From: Limnohabitans sp. MORI2
Lineage (GTDB): Bacteria; Pseudomonadota; Gammaproteobacteria; Burkholderiales; Burkholderiaceae_C
Assembly: GCF_027925025.1 (NCBI RefSeq)
Contig: NZ_AP027058.1
Coordinates: forward strand, 434,001-498,000
Direction of reading: 5' to 3'
DNA length: 64,000 nucleotides
Shown: positions 8,002-15,898 of the stretch, one piece after another
Layout of the letters: the number at the start of each line of letters is the position of its first letter
Numbering within the stretch: position 1 is the first letter of the stretch
The notes under the pieces: generated by a model
Told to the model about the DNA's origin: nothing
Databases searched by the model: none
The model's input: only the letters and a program-made list of their open reading frames with translations
Translations under genes and position numbers: made by a program

Positions 8002-8592
8002 ATGAATACGGTTCAAGAAGAAATTGCAGCCACTGCGGCGCGGATGGTGGTGGAAGAGGGGTTGGAATACGGCCCTGCCAAACGCCGCGCGGTCAAACAG
8101 CTGGGTTTGAATGCCCGTGCCCAGCTGCCCAACAACGACCAAGTGGAAGACGCAGTGCGTGAATACTTGGACTTATTCTGTGCCGATACCCAGCCCGCTG
8201 AACTGCAGGCTTTACGCGAACTGGCGGCAGTGTGGATGGATCGCATGGCGGCTTTCAGGCCGCATTTGACGGGAGCCGTTTGGCGAGGGACGGCCACGCG
8301 TTTGTCCGATATTTATCTACAGTTGTTTTGTGATGACCCCAAATCAGCCGAAATTAGCCTCATCGATCACAATGTGCGTTACGACGTCAGTACTGTCCAG
8401 GGCTTTCAAGGAGATGCCGTGGATGCCTTGAGTGTCTTGAGCGCTTGCCCAGGTTTGTCGCAAAAAGTACTGGTGCATTTGATGATTTATGACTTAGATG
8501 ACTTGCGTGGCGCGTTGAAGCCAGACGGGCAAGGGCGAACCTACCGGGGTGATTTGGCGGCATTAAATCGATTGATGAAGGAAGTTGAATGA
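8002..8592 (+). CDS. Conserved uncharacterised protein with degenerate nucleotidyltransferase-like motif
   Basis: A 196-residue soluble protein whose function I do not recognise. Residues 91-106 (GAVWRGTATRLSDIYL) resemble the nucleotidyltransferase-fold signature G-[SG]-x-x-x-G-x5-S-D-x-D-L, but the second metal-binding Asp is replaced by Tyr105, so catalysis is doubtful. The rest is mostly predicted helical. It overlaps the next gene (TlpA-like) by four bases (ATGA), a strong sign of translational coupling. It diverges from mpl with 72 bp between starts. The assignment to the fold is an inference from one motif. Confidence 0.75.
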   Translation: MNTVQEEIAATAARMVVEEGLEYGPAKRRAVKQLGLNARAQLPNNDQVEDAVREYLDLFCADTQPAELQALRELAAVWMDRMAAFRPHLTGAVWRGTATRLSDIYLQLFCDDPKSAEISLIDHNVRYDVSTVQGFQGDAVDALSVLSACPGLSQKVLVHLMIYDLDDLRGALKPDGQGRTYRGDLAALNRLMKEVE

Positions 8593-9116
8593 CGTTCTAT
8601 GCAAACAGACGTACAGCCATGTACGCAGGTGTGGCAGCACTGGCTGCCCTTGCCGGGGCGGGGGTGGCATGGAAGCGTCAAGCGCTCGGGTCAATTGCGC
8701 CTGAAGCGCTCAATGCTTTTTGGGCGGCAGAGTTCGATACGCCGACTGGAGAGCCCTTGTTGATGAAGACCTTGCAAGGTCGCCCTTTGGTGATCAACTT
8801 TTGGGCCACCTGGTGTACGCCTTGTATTGAGGAAATGCCTTTAATTGATGCTTTTTTTCGTGAAAATGAATCTAAAGGCTGGCAAGTGCTTGGCTTGGCC
8901 ATTGACCAACCGAGCCGTGTGCGTCAGTTTTTGACGCAATTTCCCGTGAGTTACAAGATTGGTCTGGCGGGTATGAACGGCACAGAACTCGGCAAGATGT
9001 TGGGAAATGACGTCGGAGGGCTGCCATTTACTGTTGTTTTAAATGCAGATGGGCAGTTGATTTTGCGGAAATTGGGCAAATTGACAGCAGATGATGTCAA
9101 AAAATGGACTGTTTAA
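8589..9116 (+). CDS. TlpA-like membrane-anchored thioredoxin
   Basis: A 175-residue protein with an N-terminal hydrophobic anchor (about residues 11-27) and a thioredoxin fold. The redox motif WCTPC lies at residues 75-79 in the TlpA/ResA context (VINFWATWCTPCIEEMPL), and the cis-proline loop is GGLPFTVV. It should act in the periplasm as a thiol-disulphide reductant, for example in cytochrome c maturation or oxidative repair. It is translationally coupled to the upstream gene (4-bp overlap). A CcsA-like protein is present elsewhere in the window (19953-20771), but no link is shown. Confidence 0.88.
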   Translation: MTFYANRRTAMYAGVAALAALAGAGVAWKRQALGSIAPEALNAFWAAEFDTPTGEPLLMKTLQGRPLVINFWATWCTPCIEEMPLIDAFFRENESKGWQVLGLAIDQPSRVRQFLTQFPVSYKIGLAGMNGTELGKMLGNDVGGLPFTVVLNADGQLILRKLGKLTADDVKKWTV

Positions 9117-9138
9117 CTGGTTTGGAGAGGTGAAAATC

Positions 9139-9166
9139 TTGAAATTGGTGTAAATTAGCACATTAT
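9139..9166 (+). promoter_or_regulatory. Possible sigma-70 promoter of accBC
   Basis: TTGAAA (9139-9144), a 16-bp gap and CATTAT (9161-9166) lie 23 bp before accB in an AT-rich spacer. It is a moderate match only. Confidence 0.35.
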
Positions 9167-9188
9167 TTACAACAAATAGGATGTAGTT

Positions 9189-9650
9189 ATGGATTTGCGA
9201 AAACTCAAGACGTTGATTGACCTGGTCTCCGACTCCAATGTGTCTGAACTCGAAATCACTGAGGCAGAAGGCACGGTCCGTATCGTTAAGAGTGCACCAG
9301 CCCCAGTGGCGATGGTGACGCAAATGGCTGCACCTGCGCCTGTCGCGGTGGCCGCACCTGTGGCTGCTGCACCTGCGCCCGCTGCTGCGGCTCCTGTAGC
9401 CGAGGCAGCACCCACGGGGCATACGGTTAAATCTCCAATGGTTGGCACGTTCTACCGTGCTTCTAGCCCCGGCGCCAAGGCATTTGCCGAAGTGGGACAA
9501 CAAGTCAAAGAAGGCGACACCATCTGCATCATTGAAGCCATGAAGATCTTGAATGAGATCGAGGCTGACAAGGCGGGCACCATCACCAAAATCTTGGCTG
9601 AAAACGGCCAAGCTGTGGAATACGGCGCACCCCTGTTCATCATTGAATAA
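9189..9650 (+). CDS. accB: Biotin carboxyl carrier protein of acetyl-CoA carboxylase
   Basis: A 153-residue BCCP of typical length. A short N-terminal domain is followed by an Ala/Pro-rich mobile linker (about residues 36-76), then the biotinyl domain with EAMKILNE, in which Lys119 is the biotin attachment site. It carries CO2 from biotin carboxylase to the carboxyltransferase in the first step of fatty acid synthesis. accC follows after 14 bp, the standard accBC pairing. Confidence 0.97.
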   Translation: MDLRKLKTLIDLVSDSNVSELEITEAEGTVRIVKSAPAPVAMVTQMAAPAPVAVAAPVAAAPAPAAAAPVAEAAPTGHTVKSPMVGTFYRASSPGAKAFAEVGQQVKEGDTICIIEAMKILNEIEADKAGTITKILAENGQAVEYGAPLFIIE

Positions 9651-9664
9651 CAGGCGGACGTTCC

Positions 9665-11014
9665 ATGTTTAAAAAAATCCTGATCGCCAACCGTGGCGAA
9701 ATCGCGCTGCGCATTCAACGCGCTTGTCGCGAGTTGGGTGTCAAAGCGGTGATGGTGTATTCCGAAGCCGACCGAGATGCCAAGTACGTCAAATTGGCTG
9801 ACGAAGCGGTGTGTATTGGCCCAGCCCCTTCTGCCGCAAGCTACCTCAACATGCCCGCCATCATTGCGGCTGCTGAAGTGACAGACGCTGAAGCCATTCA
9901 CCCCGGCTACGGTTTCTTGAGCGAGAACGCAGATTTTGCGGAACGCGTTGAAAAGAGTGGTTTCCAATTCATTGGACCGACCGCTGAATCCATTCGCATC
10001 ATGGGCGACAAGGTATCGGCCAAGCAAGCCATGATCAAAGCAGGTGTGCCTTGCGTGCCCGGCTCCGAAGGTGAGTTGCCTGACGATCCCGCAGTGATCA
10101 AACGTGTGGCGAAGAGTGTGGGTTATCCAGTGATCATCAAGGCCGCTGGCGGTGGTGGTGGTCGCGGCATGCGTGTGGTGCACACCGAAGCTGCGCTGAT
10201 CAACGCCGTGCAAATGACCAAAGCAGAAGCTGGTACAGCGTTTGGCAATCCCGCGGTGTACATGGAAAAGTTCCTTCAAAACCCGCGTCACATCGAAATC
10301 CAAGTCTTGGCTGACAAGCACAAGAATGCGGTGTACTTGGGCGAGCGCGATTGCTCCATGCAACGTCGTCACCAAAAAGTGATTGAGGAAGCGCCAGCGC
10401 CAGGTATTCCTCGCAAACTGATCGATAAGATTGGCGAGCGCTGTGCCAACGCATGTAAAAAGATTGGTTACCGCGGTGCGGGGACGTTCGAATTCTTGTA
10501 TGAGAACGGTGAGTTCTATTTCATTGAGATGAACACCCGCGTGCAGGTGGAGCACCCTGTGACGGAATACATCACTGGCGTGGACATCGTGAAAACACAA
10601 ATCATGGTGGCGGCTGGTTTGAAGTTGCCTTTTGCACAGCGTGACATTCAAGTGCGCGGCCACTCGATTGAGTGCCGTATCAACGCAGAAGACCCCTTCA
10701 AGTTCATCCCATCGCCTGGTCGCATCACCATGTGGCACGCTCCTGGTGGCCCTGGCGTGCGTGTGGATTCACACATCTACACCAACTACTATGTGCCGCC
10801 AAATTACGACTCGATGATCGGCAAGATCATTGTGCATGGCGACACCCGTGACGAAGCCTTGGCACGCATGCGCACGGCCTTGGCTGAGACTTTGGTCGAA
10901 GGTATCAACACCAACATCCCGCTGCATCGCGAGTTGATGGTGGATGCCAAGTTCATGGCCGGTGGCACCAACATCCATTACTTGGAAGAGTGGCTCGCCG
11001 CTCACAAGCGCTGA
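9665..11014 (+). CDS. accC: Biotin carboxylase subunit of acetyl-CoA carboxylase
   Basis: A 449-residue ATP-grasp enzyme, the same length as E. coli AccC. Landmarks: N-terminal [14 protein letters not shown], the glycine loop GGGGGRG at 162-168, [14 protein letters not shown], and the catalytic segment [15 protein letters not shown]. It carboxylates the biotin on AccB using bicarbonate and ATP. Its TGA stop overlaps the ATG of prmA, so the operon runs accB-accC-prmA and on to the zinc-ribbon gene. Confidence 0.98.
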   Translation: MFKKILIANRGEIALRIQRACRELGVKAVMVYSEADRDAKYVKLADEAVCIGPAPSAASYLNMPAIIAAAEVTDAEAIHPGYGFLSENADFAERVEKSGFQFIGPTAESIRIMGDKVSAKQAMIKAGVPCVPGSEGELPDDPAVIKRVAKSVGYPVIIKAAGGGGGRGMRVVHTEAALINAVQMTKAEAGTAFGNPAVYMEKFLQNPRHIEIQVLADKHKNAVYLGERDCSMQRRHQKVIEEAPAPGIPRKLIDKIGERCANACKKIGYRGAGTFEFLYENGEFYFIEMNTRVQVEHPVTEYITGVDIVKTQIMVAAGLKLPFAQRDIQVRGHSIECRINAEDPFKFIPSPGRITMWHAPGGPGVRVDSHIYTNYYVPPNYDSMIGKIIVHGDTRDEALARMRTALAETLVEGINTNIPLHRELMVDAKFMAGGTNIHYLEEWLAAHKR

Positions 11015-11895
11015 TGTTTGAGTTGCGATTGATGTGCCCCGAAGACAGCGTCGAAGCTGTCTGCGAGGCACTGGATGCACTCGACGCTTTGAGTGTGTCC
11101 GTCGAAGACGCTGATGCCCAAACCGATGCCGAGCAGGCGCTGTTTGGCGAGCCCGGCATGCCACCACCCAAAGAGGGGTGGAAGCGTTCGCGCATCGTGG
11201 CCTTGTTTGCTCAACAGGCGCAGGCTCAAGATGCATCGCGTTTACTGGCTTTGCAAGATTTCTTTACTGATAGCCAAGTCTTGGGTATTCAAGCAGTGGC
11301 TGATCAGGACTGGGTGCGTTTGACGCAGTCGCAGTTTGCGCCTGTGGATATCACGCCAGAGTTTTGGATTGTGCCGACATGGCATGAGCCCCCCGCGCAG
11401 GCAAAGAAAGTCATTCGTTTAGATCCGGGTTTGGCTTTCGGAACAGGCACACATCCCACCACGCGCATGTGTTTGCGCTGGATTGCCACGCATGATGTGG
11501 CCAATCAACGTGTGCTCGATTACGGTTGCGGCTCTGGCATTTTGGCGATTGGTGCAGCCTTGCATGGCGCAAGCACGATTGATGCGGTTGACATTGATGA
11601 TGCGGCCGTCACTGCCACGGAACTCAACGCCGATGCGAATAACGTGCGCTTGAATGCAGGCTTGCCTGAAAAAGCCACGGGCCACTACCAAACCGTGTTG
11701 GCTAACATCTTGGCGACGCCACTCAAAGTGTTGGCACCCCTGCTGCGCAGTCATGTGGCGGCAGGTGGCAACTTGGTGTTAGCGGGTATCCTTGAGCGAC
11801 AAGCCCAAGAGCTCAAAGACGCCTATGCGCCGTATTGCACTTTGCAAGTGAGCGACTCTGAAGACGGCTGGATTTTGATGACCGCCCATTGCTGA
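11014..11895 (+). CDS. prmA: Ribosomal protein L11 methyltransferase
   Basis: A 293-residue protein of the expected length. The SAM-binding motif VLDYGCGSGILAIGAAL lies near residues 167-183, and VLANILATPL carries the NILA-type catalytic motif. PrmA trimethylates ribosomal protein L11. The start at 11014 overlaps the accC stop as TGATG; a frame extension to 10990 lies inside accC. The stop in turn overlaps the next gene's ATG, so all four genes are translationally coupled. Confidence 0.95.
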   Translation: MFELRLMCPEDSVEAVCEALDALDALSVSVEDADAQTDAEQALFGEPGMPPPKEGWKRSRIVALFAQQAQAQDASRLLALQDFFTDSQVLGIQAVADQDWVRLTQSQFAPVDITPEFWIVPTWHEPPAQAKKVIRLDPGLAFGTGTHPTTRMCLRWIATHDVANQRVLDYGCGSGILAIGAALHGASTIDAVDIDDAAVTATELNADANNVRLNAGLPEKATGHYQTVLANILATPLKVLAPLLRSHVAAGGNLVLAGILERQAQELKDAYAPYCTLQVSDSEDGWILMTAHC

Positions 11896-12620
11896 TGCAA
11901 ATTACCCACTGCCCCCAATGCGAGACCGCTTTCAAGGTGTCGCCCCAACAGCTAGAGCTGGCCAAAGGGTGGGTGCGGTGCGGTCGCTGTGCGCATGTGT
12001 TTGAGGCGGCGTTGTATTTTGAAACGCCGCCTGAGGTTCCAGTACCGCCTTTGGCGAGCGCGGATGCGCCGTCTTTGTTCCGCTCTGTCATAGCACCTGC
12101 TGTCGCGAAAGATCAGGTCACTACATTCCCAGCGAAAACTGAGGCCCAAGACGATGCAAATGCAAAGCTGCCCATGCCGTGGGTAGTTGGTTCAACCTTG
12201 TTGGCGTTGCTGTTGTGCATGCAGTTCTTGGTGGTTCAGCGTCACTGGCTAGCAGCGGAAGAGCCAGCCTTACGACCCGTTCTTGCCACCTTATGCGCAT
12301 GCCAAGTGACATGGCCTCGTGAGCCTGAAGCGGTGTTGATTGAAAGTAGTAGCTTCACAGAGAACCCGCAGGGTGGCTACACCGTTCAGCTGCGTTTGAA
12401 AAATACCCAGCATCATCCAGTGGCAATGCCTGCTTTGGAACTGAGCTTGACGGACTTGCAAGATCAAGTACTGGTGCGACGCGTGTTCACAGCAGAAGAG
12501 CTTTCTGGCAAAGACCATGTGCAGGCCCTGCGTGATGTGCGTTCGACTTTGAATTTTGATTTAGACGAGAAGGTGAGCAAGCGCATCACTGGTTTTCGCG
12601 CCATTGTTTTTTATCCTTAA
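11895..12620 (+). CDS. Zinc-ribbon membrane protein (MJ0042 / DUF3426)
   Basis: A 241-residue protein with an N-terminal MJ0042 zinc ribbon (Cys6, Cys9, Cys29, Cys32: CPQC and CGRC). A Pro/Ala-rich linker and one membrane segment (about residues 95-115) follow, then a C-terminal domain of the DUF3426 type. It is commonly found after prmA in betaproteobacteria; its function is unknown. ATG 11895 overlaps the prmA TGA stop; an earlier TTG (11889) is less likely. Confidence 0.88.
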   Translation: MQITHCPQCETAFKVSPQQLELAKGWVRCGRCAHVFEAALYFETPPEVPVPPLASADAPSLFRSVIAPAVAKDQVTTFPAKTEAQDDANAKLPMPWVVGSTLLALLLCMQFLVVQRHWLAAEEPALRPVLATLCACQVTWPREPEAVLIESSSFTENPQGGYTVQLRLKNTQHHPVAMPALELSLTDLQDQVLVRRVFTAEELSGKDHVQALRDVRSTLNFDLDEKVSKRITGFRAIVFYP

Positions 12621-12649
12621 TTTTTCTTTTTGTTTTAGAAAGTAGTTGT

Positions 12650-13549
12650 ATGGCATCGCTGATTTGCGGCTCACTCGCGTTTGACACCATCATGGACTTT
12701 GAAGGCCGATTTGCTGAGCAAATCTTGCCCGATCAATTGCACATATTGAATGTGTCATTTTTGGTTCCCGCCTTGCGTCGTGACTTTGGCGGTTGTGCAG
12801 GCAATATCGCCTACAGCTTGAAGGTGTTGGGCGGCACGCCCTTGCCGATGGCGACTTTGGGTACTGATGCCGCAGACTACTTGCAACGACTGAAAACGCT
12901 GGGTATTTCAACCGAGTATGTGCGTCAAGTTGAAGGTAGCTATACCGCTCAGGCCATGATCATGACAGACCGTGACAACAACCAAATCACGGCCTTTCAC
13001 CCGGGCGCCATGATGCAAGCGCACATCACCCAGGTTGAGAAGCGTGCTGACATCAAATTGGCCATCATTTCTCCCGATGGTCGTGATGCCATGGTGCAAC
13101 ATGCTGAGCAACTCAAAGCTGCGGACATTCCATTTGTGTTTGACCCAGGTCAGGGCTTGCCCATGTTTGATGGCGCTGATTTGATGCGTTTCATCGATCA
13201 AGCGACTTGGGTGACGGTGAATGACTACGAAGGCAAGATGCTCAGTGATCGTACGGGCCTGAGTCATGCAGACATTTCGCGCCGTGTCCAAGGCCTTATC
13301 GTGACCTTGGGAGCTGAAGGTTGCGAAGTATGGGTCGATGGCGAGAAAACGCTGGTGCCACCTGTCAAACCCTCGGCTGTGGTGGACCCCACAGGTTGCG
13401 GTGACGCTTGGCGCGGTGCGTTGTTGTTTGGTTTGGAACAAGGCTGGTCATTGGCCAAGTGTGCAGCTTTGGGTAACCAAGTGGGCGCACTCAAAATTGC
13501 GCAGCGCGGACCACAGAATTACAACGTGGATGGTTTGACCATCGCGTAA
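12650..13549 (+). CDS. PfkB-family carbohydrate kinase (adenosine kinase-like)
   Basis: A 299-residue ribokinase-family sugar or nucleoside kinase. N-terminal GGCAGNIAYSL is the PfkB substrate-binding motif, and DPTGCGDAWRGAL at residues 246-258 is signature 2 with the catalytic base Asp252. The overall pattern (ICGSLAFDTIMDF start, FDPGQGLPMF) resembles the adenosine kinase-type PfkB proteins annotated in Burkholderiales; the substrate cannot be fixed from sequence. It starts 29 bp after the DUF3426 gene and could belong to the same transcript. It converges with yggU, 10 bp away. Confidence 0.88.
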   Translation: MASLICGSLAFDTIMDFEGRFAEQILPDQLHILNVSFLVPALRRDFGGCAGNIAYSLKVLGGTPLPMATLGTDAADYLQRLKTLGISTEYVRQVEGSYTAQAMIMTDRDNNQITAFHPGAMMQAHITQVEKRADIKLAIISPDGRDAMVQHAEQLKAADIPFVFDPGQGLPMFDGADLMRFIDQATWVTVNDYEGKMLSDRTGLSHADISRRVQGLIVTLGAEGCEVWVDGEKTLVPPVKPSAVVDPTGCGDAWRGALLFGLEQGWSLAKCAALGNQVGALKIAQRGPQNYNVDGLTIA

Positions 13550-13559
13550 TTCAACGCGT

Positions 13560-13868
13560 TTAACGCGCTAAAGCCGACCAGTCGGCTTTGTCACCAGCAG
13601 CTGCGCTGACCCGCAGCTGTTTTCGTTTGGACGTTTGTCCACGAATGAGTTCTACATCGCGTTTGGCAATTCCCAACGCATCAGCTAGCCAAGCTGCCAA
13701 AGCCAAGTTGGCCTTGCCGTCGACTGGCGGTGCGTGTAGGCGCACACGCAATGCGCCATCGTGTTCGCCATCTGTTTGCGTACGAGAGGCATTGGGAATG
13801 ACATGGATGTCCACGATCACAGCACCTGTTTTTTCGAGGCGAAGGTACGTTTTGGCAGGGAGTGTCAT
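13560..13868 (-). CDS. DUF167 / YggU family protein
   Basis: A 102-residue protein of the YggU family, small cytoplasmic proteins of unknown role. The signature VHVIPNASRT-like segment (IPNASRTQTD) is followed by LRVRLHAPPVDGKANLAL and VELIRGQTSKRKQLRV. The start at 13868 (MTLPAKT) gives the family length; the frame extends to 13979, but that part overlaps the end of the histone-like gene and its terminator. A 9-bp inverted repeat (AAAGCCGAC-CA-GTCGGCTTT, 13570-13589) lies at the 3' end of the gene. Confidence 0.85.
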   Translation of the reverse strand: MTLPAKTYLRLEKTGAVIVDIHVIPNASRTQTDGEHDGALRVRLHAPPVDGKANLALAAWLADALGIAKRDVELIRGQTSKRKQLRVSAAAGDKADWSALAR

Positions 13869-13884
13869 GAATTGGGCCAAGAAA

Positions 13885-13912
13885 AAGCCCGAGGCCTTAC
13901 GACATCGGGCTT
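13885..13912 (-). terminator. Intrinsic terminator of the histone H1-like gene
   Basis: Read on the minus strand, AAGCCCGA (13912-13905) and TCGGGCTT (13892-13885) pair around a 12-nt loop and are followed by TTTC. It lies 37 bp after the histone-like stop. Confidence 0.7.
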
Positions 13913-13948
13913 GAGTTAACGGTAAACCGTTGCCTAGATCTTTACAGA

Positions 13949-14419
13949 TTAAGGCTTGCTTGCTGTTGGGAAAGGCCAAGCAGCTTGCGGGTTCAACGTG
14001 GTCTGTGCACGGGCAGCGGGTGCTTTCGCAGCTTTCTTAGCAGCAGGCTTTTTAGCGGCTTTTTTAGCAGCTGGTTTTTTAGCAGCAGGCTTTTTAGCGA
14101 CTGCTTTTTTCGCTACTTTTTTAGCAGCGGTTTTCTTAGCAGCAGGCTTTTTAGCGGCAGCTTTTTTAACGGCTGGCTTCTTAGCTGCTACTTTTTTAGC
14201 TGCTGGCTTTTTAGCCGCAACTTTCTTAGCAGCTGGCTTCTTGGCCGCTACTTTTTTAGCTGCTGGCTTTTTAGCTGCAACTTTTTTAGCAGCTGGCTTC
14301 TTAGCCGCTACTTTTTTAGCTGCTGGCTTTTTAGCCGCGACTTTCTTTGCTGCTGGCTTTTTAGCGACAGCTTTCTTTACAGTGGCCTTTTTGGCGGCCG
14401 GTTTTTTTGCAGTTGCCAT
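13949..14419 (-). CDS. Histone H1-like Ala/Lys/Pro-repeat protein
   Basis: A 156-residue, very basic, low-complexity protein resembling the C-terminus of eukaryotic H1, bacterial HctB/BpH1 and AlgP. Residues 20-99 are eight tandem decapeptides, six of them exactly [10 protein letters not shown], followed by looser KKPAAKK units and a non-repetitive tail. Such proteins bind DNA without strict sequence preference and shape the nucleoid; repeat number varies between strains. It has a good Shine-Dalgarno (AGGAG) before ATG 14419 and its own terminator. The long antisense open frame here is a by-product of the repeat. Confidence 0.88.
   Translation of the reverse strand: MATAKKPAAKKATVKKAVAKKPAAKKVAAKKPAAKKVAAKKPAAKKVAAKKPAAKKVAAKKPAAKKVAAKKPAAKKVAAKKPAVKKAAAKKPAAKKTAAKKVAKKAVAKKPAAKKPAAKKAAKKPAAKKAAKAPAARAQTTLNPQAAWPFPTASKP
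14123..14362 (-). repeat. Eight 30-bp tandem repeats encoding [10 protein letters not shown] units
   Basis: Codons 20-99 of the histone-like gene repeat every 30 bp. Copies differ at third positions (GCA/GCT/GCG/GCC), so they are older than a recent slippage event but could still recombine. Confidence 0.85.
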
Positions 14420-14493
14420 TTCTGTTCTCCTAGATCGAATTTAGATCATTGGGTGAAAAACGCTTTGCACGGTTTTTTGTGTGCGCAAAACGA

Positions 14494-14527
14494 TTCATGG
14501 CGCTGGACCCGGGTCCAACGCCATGAA
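14494..14527. repeat. 34-bp near-perfect palindrome between nrdB and the histone-like gene
   Basis: Two 17-bp arms meet without a loop: TTCATGGCGCTGGACCC (14494-14510) and its complement (14511-14527), with one mismatch (14503 against 14518). The central 14 bp (TGGACCCGGGTCCA) are perfect. It lies 75 bp before the histone-like start. It could be an operator, or the end of nrdB transcription (TCGTTTT follows on the minus strand). Confidence 0.7.
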
Positions 14528-14611
14528 CAGGGTAAGTCCACCACCACACCTCGTGAACGGGTGTTTGTTGGGGTGGTGAACAAGTTCGGTGACATGTGTG
14601 TATTTAAGCTA

Positions 14612-15814
14612 TCAATCCCAAGACAGAGCACCACCAGATTGGTACTCAATCACACGGGTCTCGAAGAAGTTGCGTTCTTTCTTGAGGTCAATCATCTCGC
14701 TCATCCAAGGGAAGGGATTCTCTTCGTTGGGGAAGAGGGCCTCCAAGCCAATTTGGGTGGCGCGACGATTGGCAATGTAGCGCAAGTAGCCTTTGAACAT
14801 TGAGGCGTTCAAGCCGAGCACGCCACGAGGCATGGTGTCTTCGGCGTAGCGGTACTCAAGCTCAACAGCGTGCATGAACAAGGCTTTGATCTCTTCTTTG
14901 AACTCGGCGGTCCACAGCTGTGGGTTTTCGAGTTTGATTTGGTTGATCAAGTCAATGCCAAAGTTGCAATGCATGGACTCGTCACGCAAGATGTACTGGT
15001 ACTGCTCGGCAGCACCCGTCATTTTGTTTTGACGACCCAAGGCCAAAATTTGTGTGAAGCCTACGTAGAAGAACAAGCCTTCCATCAAGCAAGCAAACAC
15101 GATCAACGACTTCAACAGCGTTTGGTCGTTTTGCAAAGTGCCTGTGTGGAAGTTGGGGTCCATGATGGCGTCAATGAACGGGATCAGGAACTCGTCTTTG
15201 TCTCGGATGGATTGAACTTCGTGGTACGCGTTGAAAATTTCAGACTCATCCAAGCCCAAAGATTCAACGATGTATTGGTAAGCGTGGGTGTGAATCGCTT
15301 CTTCAAACGCTTGGCGCAGCAAGAACTGACGGCACTCAGGCGCAGTGATGTGGCGGTATGTGCCCAACACAATGTTGTTGGCCGCCAAAGAGTCGGCAGT
15401 CACAAAGAAGCCGAGGTTGCGTTTGATGATGCGGCGCTCGTCTTCGCTCAAGCCATTGGGGTCTTTCCACAACGCGATGTCGCGCGTCATGTTCACCTCT
15501 TGGGGCATCCAGTGATTGGCACAAGTGGCGAGGTATTTTTCCCAAGCCCATTTGTATTTGAACGGCACCAACTGGTTCACGTCGGTTTGGCCGTTGATGA
15601 TGCGCTTGTCCGCAGCATTCACGCGACGTTCGCTGGTGGCAGCTGCAGAGGTGGTTTGTGCGGGGGCCGCACCATCATTCAGAGGGCGAGCAGCAGCGAC
15701 AGGCTGCATGGCAGGTGTCGCAGAAAGAGGTGGGAGTTCCATCGAGCGGCTAGGTGTGCCGCTTGCAAAAGGTGATGGCGATGAGGGCTTGACTTCTTCG
15801 TCCCAGGTCAACAT
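14612..15814 (-). CDS. nrdB: Ribonucleoside-diphosphate reductase, class Ia beta subunit
   Basis: A 400-residue R2 protein carrying the diiron-tyrosyl radical used for deoxyribonucleotide synthesis. Iron-ligand motifs are [13 protein letters not shown] and [12 protein letters not shown]. Residues 1 to about 70 are an Ala/Pro/Ser-rich extension absent from E. coli NrdB (376 aa). It lies 84 bp downstream of nrdA on the same strand, so both share the NrdR-type promoter at 18896-18943. The Shine-Dalgarno before ATG 15814 is weak. Confidence 0.96.
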   Translation of the reverse strand: MLTWDEEVKPSSPSPFASGTPSRSMELPPLSATPAMQPVAAARPLNDGAAPAQTTSAAATSERRVNAADKRIINGQTDVNQLVPFKYKWAWEKYLATCANHWMPQEVNMTRDIALWKDPNGLSEDERRIIKRNLGFFVTADSLAANNIVLGTYRHITAPECRQFLLRQAFEEAIHTHAYQYIVESLGLDESEIFNAYHEVQSIRDKDEFLIPFIDAIMDPNFHTGTLQNDQTLLKSLIVFACLMEGLFFYVGFTQILALGRQNKMTGAAEQYQYILRDESMHCNFGIDLINQIKLENPQLWTAEFKEEIKALFMHAVELEYRYAEDTMPRGVLGLNASMFKGYLRYIANRRATQIGLEALFPNEENPFPWMSEMIDLKKERNFFETRVIEYQSGGALSWD

Positions 15815-15898
15815 AAAAAATTATCCAATGTGCGAATTATGAATGCAACGAAGACAAACGCAAAGCATTCGTGAACTTCGTTGCCGAATTTTGTTGTA

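Noticed and set aside
9452-10738. 428-codon open frame on the minus strand
   Set aside because: Lies antisense to accC and accB; composition is rich in His/Phe/Leu from reversed codons and it matches no family.
13570-13589. 9-bp inverted repeat at the yggU 3' end considered as terminator of the PfkB gene
   Set aside because: Loop of only two bases and no T-run; it lies wholly within yggU codons.
14123-14362. Regular 30-bp repeats considered as a CRISPR array
   Set aside because: There are no spacers; the repeats are contiguous codons of a Lys/Ala/Pro protein.
13956-14803. Long plus-strand frames of 162 and 272 codons across the histone-like gene
   Set aside because: They mirror the Lys/Ala/Pro repeat (giving FLAAGFLAA- and FFSSWLFS-like repeats) and have no gene context.
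14870-15775. 301-codon plus-strand frame
   Set aside because: Antisense shadow of nrdB, which has full catalytic motifs.
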